64,000 nucleotides of DNA from Chersky-840 sp050011815 (lineage in GTDB: Bacteria > Actinomycetota > Acidimicrobiia > Acidimicrobiales > UBA8190). The notes below the pieces were generated by a model. It did no database searches. It was given only the letters and a program-made list of their open reading frames with translations, and was not told where the DNA came from. The position numbers and the translations under genes are program-made. Shown here in pieces: positions 58,266 to 64,000 of the stretch. Each line of letters begins with the position of its first letter. Within the stretch, counting starts at the first letter, position 1. Where the stretch lies: contig JBEKIJ010000012.1 in assembly GCA_050011815.1 (NCBI GenBank), forward strand, positions 1 through 64,000, given 5' to 3'.

Positions 58266-59254
58266 CAGTCGCGCAGCTCCCTACCGGTGAGGTCGATGAA
58301 CACGGTCTCGAGACTGGGCTCGGCCACCGACAGGTCGGCGACCTCGAAGCCGCCGCTCTCGGCCGCCGCCACCAGGCGGGGGAGGAGGCGGTTGCGGCCC
58401 CGGACATGGAGTTCGAGGCCGGCCTCGGTGGAGCGGACGCGGCTCACCTCTTCGATCTCGCGCTGGAGCACCTCGGCCAGCCGCTGCTGGTCGCCGGGGG
58501 CCTTGACGGTCACCACCGTGTCGGCCCCCACGCCCCCCTTGAGGCGGGCGGGGGTGTCGAGGGCCAGGATCTTGCCGTGGTCCATGATGGCCACTCGCCC
58601 GCAGAGCTGGTCGGCCTCTTCCATGTAGTGGGTGGTGAGGACGATGGTCTGGCCTTCGGCGTTGAGCTCCCGCAGGATGTCCCAGAGCACCAGGCGGCTC
58701 TGGGGGTCGAGACCGGCGGTCGGCTCGTCCATGAACAAGACGGCCGGCTTGTGGAAGATCGACCGGGCCACCATGAGGCGCTGGGCCATGCCGCCCGACA
58801 GCGCGTAGACCGATGCCTTGGCCCACTTCGAGAGCTGGAACTTCTCGAGGAGCTCGTCGGCGGTCTTGCGGGAGTCCGCCGCGCCGATTCCGAACAGGCG
58901 GCCGTGGAAGTAGAGGTTCTCCCACACGTTGAGTTGTCTGTCGAGGGTGTTGGTCTGAGAGACCACCCCCACGAGCTGTTTGGCCAAAGCGGGGTGGGCC
59001 ACGACGTCGATGTCGGCGATGAAGGCCTTGCCCGAGGTGGGGATGACGCGGGTGGTGAGGATCCCCGCCGTGGTGGTCTTGCCCGCGCCGTTGGGGCCGA
59101 GCAACCCGAAGATCTCACCGACACCCACCGACAGGTTGAGCTCGTCGACGGCGCGGAAGTCGGTGCCGGTGTAGATCTTGGTCAGGTCGACGGTGCGGAC
59201 GATCCCGTCGAGCCCGTCCACGTGGGGCTCGGTGTCGAGGTTGGTCATGGTCAT
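58265..59254 (-). CDS. ABC transporter ATP-binding protein (DrrA-like)
   Basis: The 329-residue ATPase has Walker A LLGPNGAGKTTTAGIL, signature LSGGMAQRLMVARS, Walker B VLFMDEPTAGLDP and LTTHYMEEAD. An extended C-terminal domain (VTVKAPGDQQRLAEVL, SLETVFIDLTGREL) is typical of DrrA drug-export ATPases. It is co-transcribed with the permease downstream. A MerR regulator and an MFS pump lie upstream on the same strand, suggesting one efflux operon under MerR control. Two starts, MTMTN and MTN, are close together. Confidence 0.92.
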   Translation of the reverse strand: MTMTNLDTEPHVDGLDGIVRTVDLTKIYTGTDFRAVDELNLSVGVGEIFGLLGPNGAGKTTTAGILTTRVIPTSGKAFIADIDVVAHPALAKQLVGVVSQTNTLDRQLNVWENLYFHGRLFGIGAADSRKTADELLEKFQLSKWAKASVYALSGGMAQRLMVARSIFHKPAVLFMDEPTAGLDPQSRLVLWDILRELNAEGQTIVLTTHYMEEADQLCGRVAIMDHGKILALDTPARLKGGVGADTVVTVKAPGDQQRLAEVLQREIEEVSRVRSTEAGLELHVRGRNRLLPRLVAAAESGGFEVADLSVAEPSLETVFIDLTGRELRD

Positions 59255-59372
59255 GGTCGTTCAACGGGCAAGGCTACTGATCGCGGCCCAACCCGATCGT
59301 CATCGCTCCGGATCGCGTCCGACGCCGTGGCCTCCCGGTGGATATCTCCGCCCGCCGGGTCCATGCGGAGGG

Positions 59373-59909
59373 TCATCGCCGCTTGGCCTTGGACCCTTGC
59401 GCAGCCTCCCGGTCGAGCTCCGCGGCCCGGGCGCGCATGCGTTTGGCCTTGGCCACGCGCTCGTCTCGGAAGGCCTTGACGCGACCGAGGGTGTCGTCGA
59501 GGCGGGCGACGAGCTTGTCGTTGGCCTCGAGGGCGTCGGCCAGGAGCTTTCGCTGGAGCTCGGGTCGGGCGTTGGCCTTGTAGGCGTTGCGCAGCTTGTC
59601 GAGCACGTCTTCGGTCTCGAGGACCACCCGGATCTCGGCCAGGGAGAAGCCCATGTGCGCCTGGAGCTCCCGGATGCGCTTGGCCCGTTCGATCTCGGGG
59701 CCGGTGTAGACCCGTTCGCTCCCGTAGCGCTGTTCGCTCGGCGCCAGCAGGCCGATCTCGTCCCAATAGCGCAGGGTGCGGGTGGTGACCGCGCAGAGCT
59801 TGGCGACCTCCCCGATGCGCAAGGTGTGGTCGTCGCCGAGTGGGGTCGGTTCTCCGTGCGCCGACCCGCGGTTCGTCGTCCCCCGCACCGTCGTGCGCCC
59901 TTCGGTCAT
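59373..59909 (-). CDS. MerR family transcriptional regulator
   Basis: The 178-residue regulator has the MerR winged helix: HTLRIGEVAKLCAVTTRTLRYWDEIGLLAPSEQRYGSERVYTGPEIERAKRIRELQAHMGFSLAEIRVVL, then a long dimer coiled coil with basic residues (KAFRDERVAKAKRMRARAAEL). No cysteine metal site is present, so it probably responds to an organic ligand or acts as a constitutive activator. Its start overlaps the stop of the MFS gene (ATGA), and it precedes a DrrAB-type exporter by 118 bases. ATG 59909 is the best start; the frame to 60029 has no support. Confidence 0.88.
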   Translation of the reverse strand: MTEGRTTVRGTTNRGSAHGEPTPLGDDHTLRIGEVAKLCAVTTRTLRYWDEIGLLAPSEQRYGSERVYTGPEIERAKRIRELQAHMGFSLAEIRVVLETEDVLDKLRNAYKANARPELQRKLLADALEANDKLVARLDDTLGRVKAFRDERVAKAKRMRARAAELDREAAQGSKAKRR

Positions 59910-61684
59910 CGGGTGCCCTCGGTCTGCAGGATCGACGAGGCCGCCTCGCGGTCGTGGCCGTCGCGCCCGTCGGGATCGGGGCGGTGTGCCGGCGGCTCCA
60001 CGTAGACGTACTTCCCACCCCGCATCCACGAGGCCCCCGCGGCCACCAGGCAGGCCACGATGGCGAAGTCGAAGGCGGCGTGCAGGCCCTGGCGGAAGGG
60101 CGCCGAGATGAGGGTGGGGAAGAAGCTTCGGCCCGTGATCACGGCGCGGTGGCCGGCCGAGAGGTGCGCCAGCACGGAGCTTCCGAGCAGGTGCTGCATG
60201 GGGTTATACCCCAAGAACGCCGCGAACAACGTCGACACCGGCGGCAGGTGCGCCACCCGGTCGGCCACGCCGGTGGGCACTCCCTGGGCCACGAGGCCGT
60301 GGTACATCGAGGCGGGCAGCGAAGCAGAGAGCCCGACGATCATGAGGGTGAAGAAGATGCCGATGGAGAGGACCTGAGCGGAGTTCTGGAAGGTGGAGTT
60401 CATCCCCGAGCCCGCCCCGCGGTGCTGGGGGGGCAGGCTGTTCATGACCCCGGCGCGGTTGGGCGAGCCGAAGGCCCCCATGGTGAGCCCCAGGAGCAAG
60501 AGGATCACGCCGAAGATCCAGTAGGAGAAATTCACCGGGAGCAGCTCCAGTGCCACAAAGGACGCGGAACAGCCGAGCATGCCGCCCGTGGCGAAGGGGC
60601 GTGCCCCGTAGCGGTCCGACAGCAGGCCCGACAGGGGACCCGCGATGAGGAAGCCGGTCGTGAGGGGCAGCATGGCGATCCCCGCCCACAGCGGCGTGCG
60701 GGCGAAGTCGTAACCGTGCAGGGGAAGCCAGATGCCCTGCAACCAGATGATGAGCATGAACATGAGCCCGCCGCGGCCGATCGCGGCCAGGAAGCTGGCC
60801 AGCACGCCGGCGGTGAAGGCGCGGATGCGGAAGAGCGGGAGTCGGAACATGGGGTCGTCCACCCGCGTCTCGATGATGGCGAAGGCGATGAGCAGGGCCA
60901 CCCCCGCGCCGAGCTCGCTGAGCACGACGGGTGAGGTCCAGCCCATGGTGTGGTTGCCGTGGGGTTCGATCCCGTAGGTGATGCCGATCATGATCAAGAC
61001 GAGGCCGAAGGCGAAGGTGAGGTTGCCGGGCCAGTCGATGTGGGCCCGGGTCCGCCGGCCCACCTCGCGCAGTTGGAGGTAGCCCCACACCGTCCCGAAC
61101 AGACCGATGGGTACCGAGACCAAGAAGATCAACCGCCAGTTGATCGGCGCCAGCACGCCGCCGAGGACGAGCCCGATGAAGGTGCCGCTGATGGCGGCGG
61201 CCTGGTTGATCCCGAGGGCCATGCCCCGCTGGTCCTCGGGGAAGGCGTCGGTGAGGATGGCCGACGAGTTGGCCACCAAGAAGGCGGCGCCGATCCCCTG
61301 GAAGACGCGCACCACGATCAACCAGAGACCCGCGGCGGGACCGGACAACCACGTGATCGTGAGCAAGAGGGAGAAGAACGTGAAGATGGCGAAACCCAGG
61401 TTGTACATGCGCACCCGGCCGTAGATGTCTCCCAGGCGACCCAGGTTGACCACGAGGACGCTCGTCACCACCAGGAAGCTGAGGATCATCCAGAGGAGGT
61501 AGAAGCTGTTGCCCGGCTGCAACGGGTCGAGGTGGATGCCCCGGAAGATGTCGGGCAGGGAGATGAGCATGATCGAGCCGTCGATCGTCGCCATCACGAC
61601 GCCCAGGGTGGTGTTGATGAGGGCTACCCACTTGTAGCGGTCGCCCACCTTGCCGTTGCCCGAGGGCCCCTGCTTGACGTTCAC
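59906..61684 (-). CDS. MFS transporter, DHA2 (EmrB/QacA) drug-efflux family
   Basis: The 592-residue transporter has about 14 membrane segments, with KWVALINTTLGVVMATIDGSIMLISLPDI (helix 1 with the DHA2 acid), LGRLGDIYGRVRMYNLGF (motif A), RVFQGIGAAFLVANSSAILTDAF and GINQAAAISGTFIGLVLGGVL (motif C-like). It is a proton-driven multidrug exporter. The start is GTG 61684 with TAGGGT (61695-61700, minus) 10 bases upstream, so it is probably leaderless. It is followed by MerR with a 4-base overlap. C-terminal residues are charged and disordered. Confidence 0.92.
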   Translation of the reverse strand: MNVKQGPSGNGKVGDRYKWVALINTTLGVVMATIDGSIMLISLPDIFRGIHLDPLQPGNSFYLLWMILSFLVVTSVLVVNLGRLGDIYGRVRMYNLGFAIFTFFSLLLTITWLSGPAAGLWLIVVRVFQGIGAAFLVANSSAILTDAFPEDQRGMALGINQAAAISGTFIGLVLGGVLAPINWRLIFLVSVPIGLFGTVWGYLQLREVGRRTRAHIDWPGNLTFAFGLVLIMIGITYGIEPHGNHTMGWTSPVVLSELGAGVALLIAFAIIETRVDDPMFRLPLFRIRAFTAGVLASFLAAIGRGGLMFMLIIWLQGIWLPLHGYDFARTPLWAGIAMLPLTTGFLIAGPLSGLLSDRYGARPFATGGMLGCSASFVALELLPVNFSYWIFGVILLLLGLTMGAFGSPNRAGVMNSLPPQHRGAGSGMNSTFQNSAQVLSIGIFFTLMIVGLSASLPASMYHGLVAQGVPTGVADRVAHLPPVSTLFAAFLGYNPMQHLLGSSVLAHLSAGHRAVITGRSFFPTLISAPFRQGLHAAFDFAIVACLVAAGASWMRGGKYVYVEPPAHRPDPDGRDGHDREAASSILQTEGTR

Positions 61685-61855
61685 GTCAACGGAGACCCTA
61701 CCTGGGGTTGGGCCCCGGGCCCTACCGACCGGAGAACCCGCCCTGACGGTGCAGAGACCTCCGGGTCACCGGGCCCGGCCTCGCCTAGGCTTCGTGGGTC
61801 GCTGCAAGTCCCGCGGGGGTCTTGGGCGCAACACGTCGGAAGTGGGGTGGGTGTT

Positions 61856-62689
61856 GTGAGACGCCGGGTGAAGTGGGTGGCATCGCTGGGATTGGTCGCA
61901 GCTTTGGGAGTGGGAGCCGCCGCGGGGTTCGCGACCAGCGCGTCGGCGAGACCGAGGCACGTCCATACCACCGCCACCGCCACGCCCGCCACCGCCCCGG
62001 TGACCACGGCGTCGTTCAGCTTCACCGTGTCGGTCAGCGGTATCGCCAAGGGTCTCGGCACCATCAGCTTGAGCGGGACCGGTCAGGCCGATCTCGTCAA
62101 TGACGCCGTCTCGTTGTCCGCCACCCTGCCCGCCTCGGTGGCCGCGCTCATCCCCGGGGGTTCGGCCGCACCCGAGACGGTCAACGCCGTCCTGTCGGGT
62201 GGCACCGTCTACGTCGACGTGCCGGCGCTCGCCACGCTGGTGGGTGAGCCCTGGATCTCCGTGGCCCTGCCGTCGAGTGCGAACAGTGCCATTCCGGGGA
62301 TCTTCACCGAGGTGGGTGGCGCGCTGGGCGATGTGAACGAGATCCTTGCCTTCGCTCGGTCGCATCACGCCTCGGTGCACTCCTTGGGGTCCTCGAACGT
62401 GGACGGCACGTCGGTGACGGGGAGTCGGGTCTCGGCGCACCTGCAGGGGTTCACCCTCGCCGCCACCTTGTGGGCGAACTCGTCGGACCAACTGGTCCAG
62501 GCCACGGTGCACGGCGGGCACCGCTCGCTCGGGATCTCGGCGGTCGTGAACTTCACCGGCTACGACGGTCCGGTCACCATCACGGTGCCGCCGTCGTCGG
62601 AAGTGAGGGCCATCCCGCTGTCGGTCGTCACGAGCGTCCTCGGAGGGCTCCTCAGCCACGCCCACCTCGGTCTCGGAAAGAAGATCTGA
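61856..62689 (+). CDS. Secreted protein, hypothetical (LppX/LprG-like fold possible)
   Basis: The 277-residue protein has a signal peptide (WVASLGLVAALGVGAAAGFATSASA) and no lipobox or other membrane helix, so it is probably released. Strand-rich segments follow: SFTVSVSGIAKGLGTISLSGTGQADL, VNAVLSGGTVYVDVPALATLVGEPWISVALP, and VNFTGYDGPVTITVPPSSEV near the end. The pattern recalls LppX/LprG lipoprotein-like half-barrels, but I am not sure of this. The start is GTG 61856. No operon partner is evident. Confidence 0.72.
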   Translation: MRRRVKWVASLGLVAALGVGAAAGFATSASARPRHVHTTATATPATAPVTTASFSFTVSVSGIAKGLGTISLSGTGQADLVNDAVSLSATLPASVAALIPGGSAAPETVNAVLSGGTVYVDVPALATLVGEPWISVALPSSANSAIPGIFTEVGGALGDVNEILAFARSHHASVHSLGSSNVDGTSVTGSRVSAHLQGFTLAATLWANSSDQLVQATVHGGHRSLGISAVVNFTGYDGPVTITVPPSSEVRAIPLSVVTSVLGGLLSHAHLGLGKKI

Positions 62690-62710
62690 CCAGCACTTTC
62701 CCCACCGTTG

Positions 62711-62727
62711 TGAAAGGCGGCCTTTCA
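62711..62727 (+). terminator. Hairpin after the secreted-protein gene
   Basis: TGAAAGG pairs with CCTTTCA around a CGG loop, 21 bases after the stop codon. There is no T-run. It is a weak terminator candidate. Confidence 0.45.
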
Positions 62728-62810
62728 ACGCGCCGCCCCGAGGAGTAGGACTGGGTCCCAGAGATCCATCCACCTCGTGGTGGGTCGCGCTCCCACAGAA
62801 GGCAGGCCCG

Positions 62811-62975
62811 ATGGACAAGCCGGTCGAGCAGGACCTCGAGACACAAGGATTGGACCACGACGAGAGCGATTCGGTGCTCGACGTCGGATCCGAGGACATC
62901 GAGTCCGAGCTCTACTCCTCGACCCGAGAGGCGGGGATGGGCGCCGTGGCCTTCGGTCCGGTCGAGGCCATCTGA
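62811..62975 (+). CDS. Possible small acidic protein (54 residues)
   Basis: An open frame from ATG 62811, 54 codons, strongly acidic (12 D/E in the first 33 residues, DESDSVLDVGSEDIESEL). AGAAGGCAGG lies 5-14 bases upstream as a ribosome-binding site. The last 64 bases overlap the 3' end of the convergent acetyltransferase gene. I know no homologue. It could be real or chance; the clean Shine-Dalgarno and the acid-rich pattern favour real. Confidence 0.4.
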   Translation: MDKPVEQDLETQGLDHDESDSVLDVGSEDIESELYSSTREAGMGAVAFGPVEAI

Positions 62976-63682
62976 GCCGAGGTCGCCAGGCGGGTGTGGA
63001 GGCCGTCTTTCACCCGTGGCCAATCCTCGGCCAGCACCGAGAACAACACGGTGTCACGGACGGTGCCGTCGGCCCGTCGCTGGTAACGGCCCAAGGTGCC
63101 CTCGTAGCGGGCGCCGAGCCGAGCGATGGCGCGCTGGCTGCGACTATTGCGCACGTCGGTCTTGAGCTGGACGCGGCCGGCCCGGAGGTCGTCGAAGGCG
63201 TAGCCGAGGAGCAACAGCTTGGTCTCGGGGTTGACCGCCGTGGCCCACACGTCGTGGCGGTAGGCGGTGGCGCCGATCTCGAGGCGGGCGTCGTGCACCG
63301 CGATGTCGAGGTAGCTGGAGGTGCCGACCACCGCCCCGGCCGGCAGGCCGGCGTAGGGCACCTGTAACCGGACGACCCAGGGGAACCAGCCTGTCTGGAT
63401 GCGGCCCCTCAGGAACTGCGCGTAGGAGCCGGGGTCCGAGACCCGAAAGGGGAGGTGCTCCCAGACCCGGTCGTCATCGAGGGCCCCGAAGAGCGCCTCG
63501 GCATCGCGGTCGGGATCGACGGGGGCGACGGCGACGACCCGCCCGGCCAGCACGGTGTCGGGTGGTGGTGGCCATGACATGGCCGGCCAGGCCGTGTCCT
63601 CGGGCCGGGCGTCGGCCACCGGCACGAAGTCTCGGTGCGGTGAATCAGCGCCGGTCGCAGTCACCTCACCATTGTGGTCCAC
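62912..63682 (-). CDS. GNAT family N-acetyltransferase (RimJ/RimL-like)
   Basis: A 256-residue acetyltransferase of the RimL-like subgroup: VVAVAPVDPDRDAEALFGALDDDRVWEHLPF at the start, AVVGTSSYLDIAVHDARLEIGATAYRHDVWATAVNPETKLLLLGYAFDDL in the core, and GRVQLKTDVRNSRSQRAIARLGARYEGTLGRYQRRADG with the acetyl-CoA binding region. It acetylates an amine, perhaps a protein N-terminus or antibiotic. GTG 63682 or ATG 63580 may be the start. Its tail overlaps a possible small gene on the other strand. Confidence 0.87.
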   Translation of the reverse strand: MDHNGEVTATGADSPHRDFVPVADARPEDTAWPAMSWPPPPDTVLAGRVVAVAPVDPDRDAEALFGALDDDRVWEHLPFRVSDPGSYAQFLRGRIQTGWFPWVVRLQVPYAGLPAGAVVGTSSYLDIAVHDARLEIGATAYRHDVWATAVNPETKLLLLGYAFDDLRAGRVQLKTDVRNSRSQRAIARLGARYEGTLGRYQRRADGTVRDTVLFSVLAEDWPRVKDGLHTRLATSAQMASTGPKATAPIPASRVEE

Positions 63683-63724
63683 GCCGCGGCCGAGCCCGGC
63701 CGGACGTGGATCGAGCGTCGGTGG

Positions 63725-64000
63725 CTAGGCGGTGCGTGACGCGAAGAGCTGGCGCAGGTGGACGCGGCCCCCGGTGCGCAAGATGGCGCGCCGGTAGACC
63801 ACCGAGGCGAGGCGGGCCACGCCCACGGTGGCGACGAGCATGAAGACGACCGACACCGTGAACTGCCACCAGGTGACCGCACCCAGCCCGACGAGCACCG
63901 GCATGGCGAAGGGGGCGGTGGGCGGCAGATAGGCGAGCACCTTCACCAGTTCGGAAGGTTGGCCTGCGCCCAGAGCGGTGAAGGAGACGATGTAGCCGAA
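63725..64000 (-). CDS. ABC-2 type transporter permease, C-terminal part (cut by window edge)
   Basis: The last 91 codons of a membrane protein whose 5' part lies beyond the window. Hydrophobic segments FGYIVSFTALGA and WWQFTVSVVFMLVATVGVARL flank LVKVLAYLPPTAPFAMPVLVGLGAVT, a pattern typical of the end of NatB/ABC-2 permeases. The end reads VVYRRAILRTGGRVHLRQLF, a common cytoplasmic terminus of this group. The open frame runs off the right edge without a start, so the product is partial here by position, not by mutation. Confidence 0.8.
   Translation of the reverse strand, partial: FGYIVSFTALGAGQPSELVKVLAYLPPTAPFAMPVLVGLGAVTWWQFTVSVVFMLVATVGVARLASVVYRRAILRTGGRVHLRQLFASRTA

Overview
The window looks like the chromosome of a high-GC actinobacterium, most plausibly of the class Acidimicrobiia or a close relative. 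The markers are a WhiB-family protein, a PimB-like mannosyltransferase, a DipZ-type fusion, two putative mycothiol-linked DsbA-fold proteins, an intein-bearing B12-dependent ribonucleotide reductase (NrdJ) and many genes that appear to be leaderless. The class assignment is inference; no rRNA gene is present. I see no tRNA genes, CRISPR array, insertion sequence or replication origin.

Left end (1-3.2 kb): a DHFR/RibD-fold reductase, then an excisionase-like gene and a broken tyrosine-recombinase integrase that stops about 20 bp from the 3' end of the RNase P RNA gene (rnpB, minus strand). This looks like the remnant of an element that used rnpB as its target. From 3.2 to 14 kb come xseA-xseB (exonuclease VII), an acyl-CoA synthetase plus cytochrome P450 pair, a metallo-beta-lactamase-fold hydrolase, an FAD reductase, and the overlapping set MoxR ATPase - DUF58 - transglutaminase membrane protein. 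From 14 to 21 kb there is a glycerol-phosphate operon (glpD, alkyl-DHAP-synthase-like flavoprotein, FGGY kinase), divergent from a PerR-like regulator that heads a rubrerythrin-DUF3501 oxidative-stress group. A palindromic operator candidate lies between them.

The middle (21-39 kb) is mostly housekeeping: WhiB, RidA, acyl-CoA dehydrogenase, trpD, a lone Lrp/AsnC sensor domain, a DnaQ-like exonuclease, PimB-like glycosyltransferase, ROK glucokinase, AlaC-type aminotransferase, TetR and PlsC. Then come an FTR1 iron permease fused to a beta-propeller, DinB, DipZ and a canonical glycerol kinase. At 39.4-44 kb is nrdJ, interrupted by two inteins and preceded by a sigma-70-type promoter with two candidate NrdR boxes. 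A strong hairpin terminator follows it.

The right part (44-64 kb) is more accessory: a secreted protein with three near-identical 93-residue repeats, a second P450, a BtuF-like protein, a methyltransferase, a lipoprotein, a small NfeD-like protein plus flotillin pair, two DsbA-fold proteins, a truncated HAD phosphatase, two convergent ABC-2 exporters, an MFS-MerR efflux pair, a secreted protein, an acetyltransferase and a partial ABC-2 permease cut by the window edge. At least fifteen genes on both strands show a TANNNT hexamer 6-11 nt upstream of the start codon with no Shine-Dalgarno, which is the signature of leaderless transcription.
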